A stretch of DNA of 64,000 nucleotides from Thermosulfuriphilus ammonigenes (GCF_011207455.1 NZ_CP048877.1:1356576-1420575); one strand, 5' to 3'. Counted from the first letter of the stretch, positions 9,841 to 19,033 are shown. Numbers and translations are program-made. Notes: generated from the letters alone by a model not told the origin.

Positions 9841-10338
9841 ATGAAGGTTCTCTGGGCTCCGTGGCGAATGGAGTATGTCCTGGGCCAGAAGGAGCCGGGG
9901 TGTCCGTTTTGCCCGGCGGAGGTTGATCTTCCTGATGAAGATCGGCTTATCCTTTATGCCGATTCCCAGACCCTGGTGATCATGAACAAGTTTCCTTACA
10001 ACACCGGTCATCTCTTGGTCTGCCCTCGGCGTCATGTTCCAGAGCTCCACGATCTTGGCGATCAGGAACTTTTAGCCCTTCAGAAGATGGTTCGAGATTG
10101 TTTGGAAATTCTCAGAAAGGTAATGCAGCCTGATGGCTTCAATGTGGGGCTTAATCTGGGCCGGGTGGCCGGGGCAGGAATCCCTGAGCACCTTCACTAT
10201 CAGATCGTTCCCCGCTGGCAGGGAGATGTGAACTTCATGACAGTCTTTGCTGATATTCGGGTGGTTCCGGAACATATCCTGGCTACCTATCGTCGTCTGT
10301 TCCCCCACTTTGAAAAGCTGAGGTCGCATGCCGACTAA
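9841..10338 (+). CDS. HIT-family nucleotide phosphorylase/hydrolase (Ap4A phosphorylase-like)
   Basis: HIT proteins cleave or phosphorolyse nucleoside phosphates such as diadenosine polyphosphates. This 165-residue protein starts with an N-terminal CPFC metal-site motif, followed by the NKFPYNTGHLLV strand. The active site is EHLHYQIVPRW: His-x-His-x-Gln rather than the usual three-histidine form. That Gln is typical of the Ap4A phosphorylase and GalT branches, which transfer nucleotides rather than hydrolyse them. The ATG follows a GGAGGT site, and the gene overlaps the helicase by 11 bases. A role in clearing Ap4A made during stress is possible but inferred. Confidence 0.88.
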   Translation: MKVLWAPWRMEYVLGQKEPGCPFCPAEVDLPDEDRLILYADSQTLVIMNKFPYNTGHLLVCPRRHVPELHDLGDQELLALQKMVRDCLEILRKVMQPDGFNVGLNLGRVAGAGIPEHLHYQIVPRWQGDVNFMTVFADIRVVPEHILATYRRLFPHFEKLRSHAD

Positions 10339-12856
10339 CCTCCCCGTTCCCCATGTCCTCCAGATAAGGGCCTCTGCCGGGGCCGGTAAGACCTATCAGC
10401 TCACCAGGCAGTATTTGCGCCTCCTCAAAGGGCTGGGCTCTCCGACTCCGGAAGCGCTTCGTTCTCTGGTGGCCATCACCTTTACTAATGTGGCCGCGGC
10501 CGAGATGAAGGAAAGGATCATCTCCTCCCTTAAGGAGATGATCCTTTCCACCCCGGAGGGGAAGGATCTTTCTCGGGCCACCGGTCTTTCTCCTCGGGAG
10601 GCCGAGAGCTGGCTGGAGACTATCCTCCGCTACTACGGCGACCTCCAGATCCGGACTATCGACAGCCTGGTCTTTACCATTCTCAAGGCCGTAGCCTTTG
10701 AGCTTGGCCTCCGACCAGATCTAGAGGCCGAATTAAGGGAAGACCAGCTTCTGGCCCGGGCCTTCGATCGCCTTCTGCTAGAGGCGGGAGAGGGTGAGAA
10801 GGAGCTGGAGAGACTCTTTCGTCAGGTTCTGACTACCTTTTTAGAGCTGGAAAACCTTGGGGGGTTTAATCCCGAAGGCAAGATTCGCTTTCGTCTCCTG
10901 ACCCTTTTTCGTCAGGAGATACGCAAAGGTCCGGCGGATTCCCCATGGGGGCCATCAAGCTTAAAGGCTCTCGAGGAGGAGCTCTGCCGTTTGGGTCAAG
11001 AGCTTACAGAAAAAGTGCGGGAGCATGGCGGAACTTTTAAATACCCCGCCTATGGCTGGGAGAAGATGTTCCAAGACCCCCTCCGAAACCTGAAGGCCAC
11101 CCCTTTTAAAAAGGACTCTCTGGCCGAGGTGATCAAGGCTCCCAGGGAGGTTATCGATAGGCTATCCCCCCTTTATGAGGCCTTTAGGCAGGCCTTTGAC
11201 GCCTATCTTCTGGCCAGGGCCGTGGAGAGGCTGGCCCCCTATATGAAACTTTACGCCCGTCTCAAGGAGGAACTAGAGACCATTCGTCAAGAAGAGGGCC
11301 TTATCCATGGTGGCGGCTGGCTGGAGCTGATAAAGGAGGCCCTTTCTAAGGGATGGACTCCCCACATATACTGCAAGTTGGGGGCTCGTCTGCGTCATTT
11401 TCTGATAGATGAGTTTCAGGACACGAGCCGGGCCCAGTGGGAAGCCTTAGAGGCCCTTATTGTTAATTGTCTGGCCGAAGGCGGGAGTCTGGTCTATGTC
11501 GGTGACACCAAGCAGGCTATTTACGTCTGGCGTGGGGGGGACTCAGAGCTTTTTCAGGAAGTCCCGCAGAGTCTTCCTGCAGATGCCTACCGTTTAGATC
11601 TTCCCTACAACTGGCGCTCCTGTCGGGAGATTGTTGAATTCAACAACCGTATCTTTTCCCTTCTGGCCGAGGAGGAGATGGCCCTTTGGGTGGCCAAAGG
11701 ACTTCTTTATGGGACAAAACCCCCACGGGGCGTAGATCCCTACGCTAGCCACCTGGCAGCCCGGATTAAGCAAACCTTTGATGGTGCGGTCCAGCAGCTA
11801 CCACCTGAAGCCCCGGAAGGGGGGAAAATCAGGCTCTATCAGGTTAAAGAGGAAGAGGCTATCCGGGGTCTTCTGGAAGAGATGCTCCCGTCAAGTTTTG
11901 AAAAGTACGGTCAAGTGGCCCTTTTAGTGCGTTCCAACAAACAGGCCGAGAGGCTTTCTACCTGGACCTTTGAGATGGGGCTCCCTACAGTAACCGAAAA
12001 CGCCCTTAGATTGGCTGGCTCCCCTCTCATTCAATCTTTAACCGCCCTTTTACGCTTTTTGGAATACCCTCTGGATAATGTCGCTCTGGCCGGTGTTCTT
12101 TTAGGTGGGCTTCTGCCAGAGACCCCTGCGGAGGAAGTTCTCCGAGACTTCCTCGTCTCCTGGCAGAGAGGAAGGGGAGCCTTAGAAGAATATGAAGGGG
12201 CAGGCACCAACGTTTCCCTCTATGGTTATCTCAAGAATGACCGTTTTAAAAAGGATTTTTCCGGTGTTGCAGACCGTCTGGAGGCCTTTCTCGGAAGGGT
12301 AGGCCGGGTTTCCACCTATGACCTGATACGGGGAATCTTTGATGAACTCGATCTTTGGCGGCGCTTTCCGGCAGAGACAGCCTTTGCCCGGAGATTTTTG
12401 GAGCTGGTGCTTCGCTACGAGGAAGAAGAAGGCGGTGATGTCTCGGGGTTTCTGGACTTTTGGCGTCAGGGTGGTGGTAGAGAGCGGCTGGGCTTTCCGG
12501 AAGGTCTTTCGGCAGTTCGTATAATGACCATTCATGCCGCTAAGGGACTGGAATTTCCGGCGGTTTTCCTCCCCTTTCCCCATTGGAAGATAAGATTTGA
12601 TCCGTTGGTACGTCTTGATGATGGTCGCTTAGGATACGCTACCTCCCCCTATTCTCAGAAAATTCGGGCCTCTCTGATGGCCGCTAAAATCTCCCAGGCC
12701 CTAGAGGCCCTCAATCTTCTCTATGTGGCTCTGACCAGGGCCAAGAGGGAATTGGTCGTCTTTTTCCTTTCCTCTCCAAAGAGGCAAGGGTTTGATATCG
12801 GTAAGGTTCTTTGGCGTCTTATAAAAGAGGCCGGCTACTTCATAGAAGAAACATGA
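10328..12856 (+). CDS. addA: AddA/RecB-like superfamily 1 helicase lacking its nuclease domain
   Basis: UvrD-type helicase of the AddAB/RecBCD class that unwinds broken DNA ends for recombination. Motif I is ASAGAGKT (Lys21); motif II is LIDEFQDTS; motif III is GDTKQAIYVWRGGD; motif V is TIHAAKGLEFP; motif VI is LLYVALTRAKRE. At 842 residues it is 300-400 shorter than usual AddA and stops soon after motif VI, with no C-terminal PD-(D/E)XK nuclease. That nuclease appears as the next gene, joined by an ATGA overlap at 12853-12856. The gene therefore seems to be a naturally split AddA rather than a broken one. Confidence 0.85.
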   Translation: MPTNLPVPHVLQIRASAGAGKTYQLTRQYLRLLKGLGSPTPEALRSLVAITFTNVAAAEMKERIISSLKEMILSTPEGKDLSRATGLSPREAESWLETILRYYGDLQIRTIDSLVFTILKAVAFELGLRPDLEAELREDQLLARAFDRLLLEAGEGEKELERLFRQVLTTFLELENLGGFNPEGKIRFRLLTLFRQEIRKGPADSPWGPSSLKALEEELCRLGQELTEKVREHGGTFKYPAYGWEKMFQDPLRNLKATPFKKDSLAEVIKAPREVIDRLSPLYEAFRQAFDAYLLARAVERLAPYMKLYARLKEELETIRQEEGLIHGGGWLELIKEALSKGWTPHIYCKLGARLRHFLIDEFQDTSRAQWEALEALIVNCLAEGGSLVYVGDTKQAIYVWRGGDSELFQEVPQSLPADAYRLDLPYNWRSCREIVEFNNRIFSLLAEEEMALWVAKGLLYGTKPPRGVDPYASHLAARIKQTFDGAVQQLPPEAPEGGKIRLYQVKEEEAIRGLLEEMLPSSFEKYGQVALLVRSNKQAERLSTWTFEMGLPTVTENALRLAGSPLIQSLTALLRFLEYPLDNVALAGVLLGGLLPETPAEEVLRDFLVSWQRGRGALEEYEGAGTNVSLYGYLKNDRFKKDFSGVADRLEAFLGRVGRVSTYDLIRGIFDELDLWRRFPAETAFARRFLELVLRYEEEEGGDVSGFLDFWRQGGGRERLGFPEGLSAVRIMTIHAAKGLEFPAVFLPFPHWKIRFDPLVRLDDGRLGYATSPYSQKIRASLMAAKISQALEALNLLYVALTRAKRELVVFFLSSPKRQGFDIGKVLWRLIKEAGYFIEET

Positions 12857-13407
12857 ATATCAAACTTCTTATTGATTATCAGCCTCTGGAAATCTGGGGA
12901 GAGAAGGGAAGAGAGGTCCTGGAGGGAGAATGGATCCACCAGGCTCTCTATTTCCTGGAACGTTTTCCCCCTTCAACCAGTCCGGAGGAAATACAGACCG
13001 CTGTGGACAGGGCTTTGGATCAGGTGGCTGTTTTCTGTCCGAATCATTCAAGGTTTGAGCAAAGTCGGCAGAGGCTCTTGGAGATCCTCACCGGGGCCCT
13101 TGTCTGGCTTCGGGAGGCCGTTTTAGAGCGACCGGAGTGGAACTTTTTCTTCTTTGGACCCGAGGTGCCGGTATTGTGTGAATATGAAATTATGGAAGTG
13201 GGAAGGAACAAGACTCATCTTTACCGCCTGGACCGTCTGGTCCTCTTCCCCAAAGAGACCATCTTGGTGGACTTCAAGCTTCATGAGGAACGCAAGGAAG
13301 ATCAAGCGCAGGTAAAAAGATATCGACGGCTGGCCACTCAGATATTTGGTCCGGTAAGGGCCTTTCTGTTTTATCTCGTTCCGCCGCGGCTGAAGGAGAT
13401 CCCATGA
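12853..13407 (+). CDS. Stand-alone PD-(D/E)XK nuclease subunit, the detached AddA nuclease domain
   Basis: A 184-residue protein matching the C-terminal nuclease of AddA/RecB. The core reads YRLDRLVLF (metal-binding Asp), then LVDFKLHE (Asp-Phe-Lys, the D-x-K motif), then the basic helix with QVKRYRRLA that holds the QxxxY-like element. The ATG overlaps the helicase stop (ATGA at 12853) and its own TGA overlaps the ATG of the AddB-like gene at 13404, so the three should be made in equal amounts and assemble as one complex. Assignment rests on motif order and context; a fusion of the two reading frames by sequencing error is unlikely given both clean ATGA junctions. Confidence 0.8.
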   Translation: MNIKLLIDYQPLEIWGEKGREVLEGEWIHQALYFLERFPPSTSPEEIQTAVDRALDQVAVFCPNHSRFEQSRQRLLEILTGALVWLREAVLERPEWNFFFFGPEVPVLCEYEIMEVGRNKTHLYRLDRLVLFPKETILVDFKLHEERKEDQAQVKRYRRLATQIFGPVRAFLFYLVPPRLKEIP

Positions 13408-16307
13408 AAACCGTGATCCGGGTTATCCCCCCGGGAGGGAACCTCCTCCAACATTTGGCCCGGGAAATCCTTGATGGCTATCCTTCGGGAAGGCGTCACC
13501 TTGTCACCGTAGTTTTTCCCAGCCGTCGGGCCGGCCTTTTTTTCCGGGAGTACCTTAAGAGACTAAACGGTGCCGGTCCTCTTGACCTGCCACGCATCTA
13601 CGCCGTCAGGGATCTTTTCCTGGAGCTCTCTGCCAGACTTGAACCCCGGAGGCTTCTTCCCCCCCTGGATCAGGCCTGGATCCTTTGGGATATCTGTCGC
13701 CAGCGCCGGCCTTTTTTCCGCTTGGCGGAGACTTTTGATCGCTTTCTACCCTGGGGACTCCGGCTGGCCGAAGTCTTTGAGGAGTTAGATCGGGAGCTGG
13801 TAGAGGCCCGGAATCTTCTTTACCCTCCAGAGGATCTTCCGGCCGAGGCCCGAACTCTCTTGGAACATCTGGGAGATATTAAGGCCCTCTATGAGAAGCG
13901 TCTGGATCAAGAGGGCCTGAGCACCGAGGCCCGGGCCCTTCGGCTTTTGGCCGAAAGAAGCCGGGAGCTTTCTTTTCCCGCGGGGCCCCTTTACCTTGCC
14001 GGATTTTTTGCCCTCACCCGGGCCGAGGAGAAGCTCTTTTCTTACTGGCTCTCTCAAGGAGCCAAACTATACTGGGAAGATAATCCGGCGGAACTTCAGC
14101 CTATCCTCAGACGACAGCTGAAGACCTTTCGGGCCAGTCTGGAGGTGATAGAATTCCCAGAAAAGGCCTCTCCTCGGGTGACCTTCCATGAGGCCCCGGA
14201 TCTTCACCATGAACTGGCGGCTCTAGAGGAGCTGATCCCCTCACAGATTTCCAACCCTGAAGAGGTGGTCATTATTCTTGGCTCCCTGGGGGGCCTTATC
14301 CCCCTTCTTCACTCCCTCCCTGAGGCCCTTCCAGTAAACATTACTCTCGGCTATCCCCTGCACCGGACAGCCCTGGGAACACTACTTCGGCTGCTGGTGG
14401 CCCTTCAGGAAAGACGTCACAAGGGACGCTATCATGTGCCGGATTATTTGCGGCTCCTAAAACATCCTTACATTAAGTCCCTATCTTTTGCCGGCAAAAA
14501 GATGTGGTCTCTCTTTCATCTTCTGGAGCAACAGCTTCGTTACCGGGGAAGCCTCTATTTGGCTCTTAAGGATATTGAGTCCCTCTTCTCTCTTCAGGGT
14601 GACGTGGATCTTTCCTGGGAAGATTTTGAACCGACTGAGGCCGCAGAGGCTGTGGCTCGGTTCCATCAGTGGATAATTTCTCCCTGGGAGGCCATAGAGA
14701 CCACCAGGGATCTGGCCCGGGTGGTTCGGGAGACCATTGTCTGGACAACCCAAAGGGTTGATCTGGCCCGGTCACCCTCAGAGCCCCTGTCCAGGGGGCC
14801 AGAAGTCTTCTGGGCCTCCCGGCCGGAGGAGCTCCTGGAGAGGGCTTTTGTGGCCGGTGTGGAAAGGGAGCTTCTTCCTCTTTTAGAATCTGCCTTCTTT
14901 GCCCGGGAGCCACTTAGACCAAAGACGCTTTTCCGCCTCCTGAAAGAAGTCCTCCTTCACCTGCGGGCCCCCTTTGAAGGGCACCCCTTGAAGGGACTTC
15001 AGGTAATGGGGCTTTTGGAGAGCCGACTTCTCTGTTTCGAGAAGGTGATCGTTCTCGATGCCAATGAGGGGGATCTACCCTCAGCGGGAGAGATTAATCC
15101 CCTTTTGCCGGAGGCTGTAAGGCCGGCTTTGGGGCTTCCTCCACGTCAGAGAGAGGAGGAAATAGAGGCCTATCACTTTCGGCGACTTATCCAGGCGGCC
15201 AAAGAGGCCCATCTTTTTTATCAAAGTGCCGTCTCGGCGGCCAGCTTTCTGGGTAAGAAGGTCCGCAGTCGCTTTGTAGAACAGCTTCTCTGGGAACAAG
15301 AGAAGGCCGCCGGTCAGATGTTGACGGCAAAGATTAGGACCTCTCCTCTGAATCTTGAGCCAGCCGCTTTGAGAAGGCCGGAGTTTCAGGGCAAGGGGCG
15401 GGCCGAAAAGGAGGCCGTGGAGGCCCTTTTTAACCGGGAAGCCGTCTCGGCCACCATGCTCAACACCTATCTTACTTGCCCGGTAAAGTTTTACTTCCGT
15501 TATGTTGTTGGTCTTGCTCCTGGTCAGGAGGTGGCCCAATATGATGCCACGGAGATGGGGAACTTAATTCACCAGGCCCTGGAGAACTACTTTTCGTCGT
15601 TTAAGGGACGTCTCTACCAGCCTCAAAAGGACAACAACCCCCAGGAGCTGAAAAGTATCTTCCGGAAATTATTTGAGAACTCTTCTCTGGCCCAGCGTTT
15701 GGGGGCCGAAAGAAGATTTTTTGTTTTAGAGACGGCGCTATTCAGACTTCAGCGCTATCTTGAGTTTCTGAAGCGAAAAGGGCCCTTTGAGATCCTGGAC
15801 GTGGAGAAAACGTTGGATCGAAAAATCCATGGTTACCGTTTTACCGGACGGCTTGATCGCCTCGACCGCTGCCAAGATCAGCTAGTTGTCGTCGATTACA
15901 AAACCGGGGCCTACCTTCCTGCCATAACCCAGCAGGCCAAAGAACAGCTCCTTGTTTTTAGCCCCCCGAGGTCTCTGGAGGCGGCCGGCTGGCGGCAGTT
16001 GCGGCAGTGTCTGCCTGATATTCAGCTCTTTCTCTATCTTTATCTTTGTGACGATCTGGAGAGAGACAAGAATGCTGTATTTATCCATTTGGCCGCCGGC
16101 AGAGAAGACAACCTGGAGCAACCCCTTTTTAGGGAGAGGGATTTCTCTATAGGGCTTGCCCACAGGCTTATGAAGGAGGCCTTTCCCCGGGCCCTTATCT
16201 ATCTTCTGGAACATATCCTTGAGGCTCCGGCCTTTTATGCTACCGAGGAGGCCGAATATTGCCGCTTTTGTGATTTTCGCCTCGCCTGTCTATGTGCCAG
16301 AGTCTAA
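13404..16307 (+). CDS. addB: AddB-like recombination nuclease subunit with iron-sulfur staple
   Basis: Partner of the AddA-like helicase in double-strand-break end processing. The N-terminal helicase-like region (from VIPPGGNLLQ) lacks a real Walker A motif, so it probably binds DNA without ATP hydrolysis. The C-terminal nuclease shows GRLDRLD and VVVDYKTGAY around residues 815-835. Four cysteines that build the AddB iron-sulfur cluster are visible: Cys692 in YLTCPVKFY, and C953, C956 and C962 in the last 15 residues, with the C-x2-C-x5-C spacing. At 967 residues the size is somewhat below Firmicute AddB. Confidence 0.85.
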   Translation: MKTVIRVIPPGGNLLQHLAREILDGYPSGRRHLVTVVFPSRRAGLFFREYLKRLNGAGPLDLPRIYAVRDLFLELSARLEPRRLLPPLDQAWILWDICRQRRPFFRLAETFDRFLPWGLRLAEVFEELDRELVEARNLLYPPEDLPAEARTLLEHLGDIKALYEKRLDQEGLSTEARALRLLAERSRELSFPAGPLYLAGFFALTRAEEKLFSYWLSQGAKLYWEDNPAELQPILRRQLKTFRASLEVIEFPEKASPRVTFHEAPDLHHELAALEELIPSQISNPEEVVIILGSLGGLIPLLHSLPEALPVNITLGYPLHRTALGTLLRLLVALQERRHKGRYHVPDYLRLLKHPYIKSLSFAGKKMWSLFHLLEQQLRYRGSLYLALKDIESLFSLQGDVDLSWEDFEPTEAAEAVARFHQWIISPWEAIETTRDLARVVRETIVWTTQRVDLARSPSEPLSRGPEVFWASRPEELLERAFVAGVERELLPLLESAFFAREPLRPKTLFRLLKEVLLHLRAPFEGHPLKGLQVMGLLESRLLCFEKVIVLDANEGDLPSAGEINPLLPEAVRPALGLPPRQREEEIEAYHFRRLIQAAKEAHLFYQSAVSAASFLGKKVRSRFVEQLLWEQEKAAGQMLTAKIRTSPLNLEPAALRRPEFQGKGRAEKEAVEALFNREAVSATMLNTYLTCPVKFYFRYVVGLAPGQEVAQYDATEMGNLIHQALENYFSSFKGRLYQPQKDNNPQELKSIFRKLFENSSLAQRLGAERRFFVLETALFRLQRYLEFLKRKGPFEILDVEKTLDRKIHGYRFTGRLDRLDRCQDQLVVVDYKTGAYLPAITQQAKEQLLVFSPPRSLEAAGWRQLRQCLPDIQLFLYLYLCDDLERDKNAVFIHLAAGREDNLEQPLFRERDFSIGLAHRLMKEAFPRALIYLLEHILEAPAFYATEEAEYCRFCDFRLACLCARV

Positions 16308-16380
16308 ACAAGGCTAGAGCTTGTCGGTCAAAAGAGGTATAAAGTCAGCCACAGACTACGGCCGCTTTGAGGAGGGACCC

Positions 16381-17673
16381 ATGGAAGATCTCAAAAAGAT
16401 GTATCGAACCATTGTCGGAGACCACTTTCCGGAGGAGATCAAAATCACCTTCGGTGACACCACGCTGACCTATCGCAAAAGAACCTGGAAGATAAAAGAC
16501 GAGAAAACCGGTGAGGTGGTGGAAAGGGGGTTGCGCTACGGAGAGAATCCCGACCAGGAGGCGGCTCTATATGAGCTAGTGGGGGGCAATCTGGTCCTGG
16601 GAGGCTGTGAGTTTATCGGCCCGGGGGAGGGGCTGGTTTCGGCCATTACCGAGGAGGATATGCTTCAGTTCGGCAAACATCCGGGGAAGATAAATCTAAC
16701 CGATGTGGACAATTCCCTTAATATACTTAAGTTCCTGAGTCGGAAGCCGGCCTGTGTGATCGTCAAACATAACAATCCCTGTGGTGTGGCCTATGGAGAA
16801 AACATAGAAGAGGCCTTTGTGCGGGCCTTTCGGGCTGACCGCATAGCGGCCTTTGGTGGGGCCATAGCCCTGAATCGTCCAGTGGATAAGGCCTGTGCTG
16901 AGGCTATTAACGAGCATTATTTTGAGGTTCTGGCCGCTCCGGAATATGAAGAGGGAGCCCTTGAAATCCTCAAAAAGCGTAAAAATCTGCGTATAATTCG
17001 TATTCGACGCATAGACGAGCTCGAAAGTTACTGGCAGCGCCGTTTTGTGGATTTTAAGAGTCTTATTGATGGCGGATTGATCATCCAGCAATCTCAGATC
17101 AACAAAATTCGGAGCCCGGAAGACCTTAAACCGGCAGTCTGCGTCCACGAAGGTCGAGAATACCGTTGTCGGCGAGAGCCCGATAGTCGGGAACTCGAAG
17201 ATATGATCTTCGGCTGGGCTGTGGAAATGGGGGTGACTAGTAACTCTGTTCTTTTTGTTAAGGAGGGGGCTACGGTGGCCATTGGTACCGGCGAGCAGGA
17301 TCGGGTGGGGGTGACGGAGATTGCTATTTTCAAGGCCTACACCAAGTATGCTGATCTGCTGTGCTATGATCGCCACGGTATTCCCTACAAGCAGCTTGAG
17401 TTAGAGATTAAAAAAGGCCAGCGGCCGGCCTCCCAAAAAGAAGAGATAGATGCCGAAACCAAGGCTGCTCGGGCTGGTCTGCCCGGATCAGTAATGGTCT
17501 CTGATGCCTTCTTCCCCTTTCGCGACGCGGTGGACGTGGCTATTGCCCAGGGGATAACAGCCATCGTTCAACCAGGGGGCTCCCTTAGAGATTGGGAGAG
17601 CATTGAGGCCTGTAATGAAGCTGATCCACCAGTAGCTATGATGTTTACCGGTCAGCGGGCCTTTAAACACTAA
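16381..17673 (+). CDS. purH: Stand-alone AICAR transformylase (PurH C-terminal activity)
   Basis: Formylates AICAR with 10-formyl-tetrahydrofolate, the ninth step of purine synthesis. It matches the transformylase half of PurH, with the conserved KHNNPCGVA motif, LRYGENPDQEAALY near the N-terminus and the closing SDAFFPFRD and QPGGSLRD motifs. The N-terminal IMP cyclohydrolase domain is absent, so a separate cyclohydrolase must exist elsewhere. I chose ATG at 16381 because GGAGGG stands just before it; a TTG at 16321 would add 20 residues that look non-homologous. The gene is followed by a terminator. Confidence 0.88.
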   Translation: MEDLKKMYRTIVGDHFPEEIKITFGDTTLTYRKRTWKIKDEKTGEVVERGLRYGENPDQEAALYELVGGNLVLGGCEFIGPGEGLVSAITEEDMLQFGKHPGKINLTDVDNSLNILKFLSRKPACVIVKHNNPCGVAYGENIEEAFVRAFRADRIAAFGGAIALNRPVDKACAEAINEHYFEVLAAPEYEEGALEILKKRKNLRIIRIRRIDELESYWQRRFVDFKSLIDGGLIIQQSQINKIRSPEDLKPAVCVHEGREYRCRREPDSRELEDMIFGWAVEMGVTSNSVLFVKEGATVAIGTGEQDRVGVTEIAIFKAYTKYADLLCYDRHGIPYKQLELEIKKGQRPASQKEEIDAETKAARAGLPGSVMVSDAFFPFRDAVDVAIAQGITAIVQPGGSLRDWESIEACNEADPPVAMMFTGQRAFKH

Positions 17674-17687
17674 GGCCACTTCTGAGC

Positions 17688-17716
17688 AAAAAGGGAGGGC
17701 CAGGCCCTCCTTTTTC
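17688..17716 (+). terminator. Intrinsic terminator after the AICAR transformylase gene
   Basis: GGAGGGC pairs with GCCCTCC around a three-base loop (stem arms 17694-17700 and 17704-17710), with A run before and TTTTTCTTT after. It lies 15 bases past the stop codon. Confidence 0.85.
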
Positions 17717-17756
17717 TTTGCCCTAGAGGCCAGATTCTAAAGAACATGGGGGATAA

Positions 17757-18227
17757 ATGCCTGTCTGGAGACCACCTACAGAAAAGGAAGATTCTCCCTG
17801 GCCGGGGAGATTGGTGGAAAAGATACCTTTAGAAAACGGCCTGATGGTAGAAATATGGGACTACTCCCGCCGTCAGGCTGGTGATCGGTGGCTGGTGGGA
17901 ATGCTGGCTCAAGTGAAAGTCCCTGTTTCGCCAGAGGATTTTCCTGACCAGGATTCCTACAAAGACTTCCTGGAGCTTCAGGGACCGTGGGCCTATTTTC
18001 GGCTTTATAAGGAACGAACTTTCATTGATCAGGAGGCCCGAGAAGAAATCTTCAGGGGGCTGATGGAACACTTTCGGCGTCACTGCCTGGACTATCTGGC
18101 CCATCCAGAATTTGCCTCTCGCTTTTTGGCCCGGGAAATTGAGGAATTCCTGCGTCGTCGGCACTGGGAGCTAGCCAGTAGCGAAGAAGAGGAGGACGAT
18201 GAAGAATGGAAAGACCGCCCCATTTAG
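17757..18227 (+). CDS. Uncharacterised acidic-tailed cytosolic protein
   Basis: I do not recognise this 156-residue protein. It has no signal peptide or membrane segment. The first 75 residues look beta-rich (LENGLMVEIWDYSRR, WLVGMLAQVKVPV), followed by a helical part with many aromatic and basic residues, and a tail of about ten Glu/Asp. The ATG is preceded by a G-rich site. The acidic tail overlaps the start of the next gene by 22 bases, indicating co-translation with the hydrolase-like protein. Confidence 0.75.
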   Translation: MPVWRPPTEKEDSPWPGRLVEKIPLENGLMVEIWDYSRRQAGDRWLVGMLAQVKVPVSPEDFPDQDSYKDFLELQGPWAYFRLYKERTFIDQEAREEIFRGLMEHFRRHCLDYLAHPEFASRFLAREIEEFLRRRHWELASSEEEEDDEEWKDRPI

Positions 18228-19024
18228 AGATCTTGGCCCTTATGGATCAATCTCCACTAAGAGAGGCCCTCTTCCCTCCCGCCCCCGGAAAGACACCCTG
18301 TCCACCTAAGGTTACGGAATTTCTCTTTGGGCCGGCCGGAAATCTCAAGGCCCACTTTTATCCTGGCTCTCCGGAGATGCCTGTTATTTTTCTCGTCCAC
18401 GATGTCGGGGAAACCCTGGCTGATTATCCTCCTGTAGGTCATGCCGCTCAGCAGGCTGAACTTAGCCTTTTTGTTTTTGATCCCCGGGGATGCGGCGAAA
18501 GTCCCGGCCGCCCCTCTATGAAAGGGCTTCTGGAAGATTCTCTTCAGGCCTTTGCCTTGGCCCAAGAACGCCTTCCTGCCCAGGGATATTCTCGCCCTCT
18601 GGTAGTCATGGGCCGGGGGGTGGGGACAGTGGCCGCTCTCGAGATAGAACGCCAATATGGCCCAGGGGTGGCGGCGGTTATCCTTGTCTCCACCTTTGTT
18701 AATCCTGACGCCCTTCTCCTTTCTCGAGGGCTTAACCCTCAGGACTTTCCAGACCTTCCTCAGGGATTCATGGAGGGATACATCCAGAATCTCAGCCGGC
18801 CGATTATGGTTGTCCATGCCCAGCATGATCGTTATGTCCCCTTGTCCGAGGTGGAAAAATTCTTAATGTATGCCCAGGTTGGCAATAAACGCCTGATGAT
18901 TATCCCGGGGGCCGATTTTCTGGATCGGTCCTTGCTGGCCGAAGAAGGTTTCTTCCAGATGGTGAGCGATTTTCTCCACTGGTTGCGTCCTAAAAGAAGG
19001 CGTCGAGCTATAACCTTACACTAG
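18206..19024 (+). CDS. Alpha/beta-hydrolase-fold protein lacking the catalytic triad
   Basis: The fold is clear over 272 residues: oxyanion strand IFLVHDVGE, DPRGCGES, the nucleophile elbow and the HAQHDRYVP acid loop. The elbow reads M-G-R-G-V-G, so Gly138 sits where the Ser of GxSxG should be. At the histidine position PGAD is followed by Phe238 instead of His. Two of the three catalytic residues are therefore missing and the protein is unlikely to be an esterase; a binding or scaffold role is an inference. It ends in a basic Lys/Arg-rich tail. It overlaps the upstream unknown gene by 22 bases. Confidence 0.8.
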   Translation: MERPPHLEILALMDQSPLREALFPPAPGKTPCPPKVTEFLFGPAGNLKAHFYPGSPEMPVIFLVHDVGETLADYPPVGHAAQQAELSLFVFDPRGCGESPGRPSMKGLLEDSLQAFALAQERLPAQGYSRPLVVMGRGVGTVAALEIERQYGPGVAAVILVSTFVNPDALLLSRGLNPQDFPDLPQGFMEGYIQNLSRPIMVVHAQHDRYVPLSEVEKFLMYAQVGNKRLMIIPGADFLDRSLLAEEGFFQMVSDFLHWLRPKRRRRAITLH

Positions 19025-19033
19025 GAGGTGCCT

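Noticed and set aside
12339-12583. Small open frames on both strands inside the helicase gene
   Set aside because: They overlap conserved helicase motif V coding sequence and show no sign of selection.
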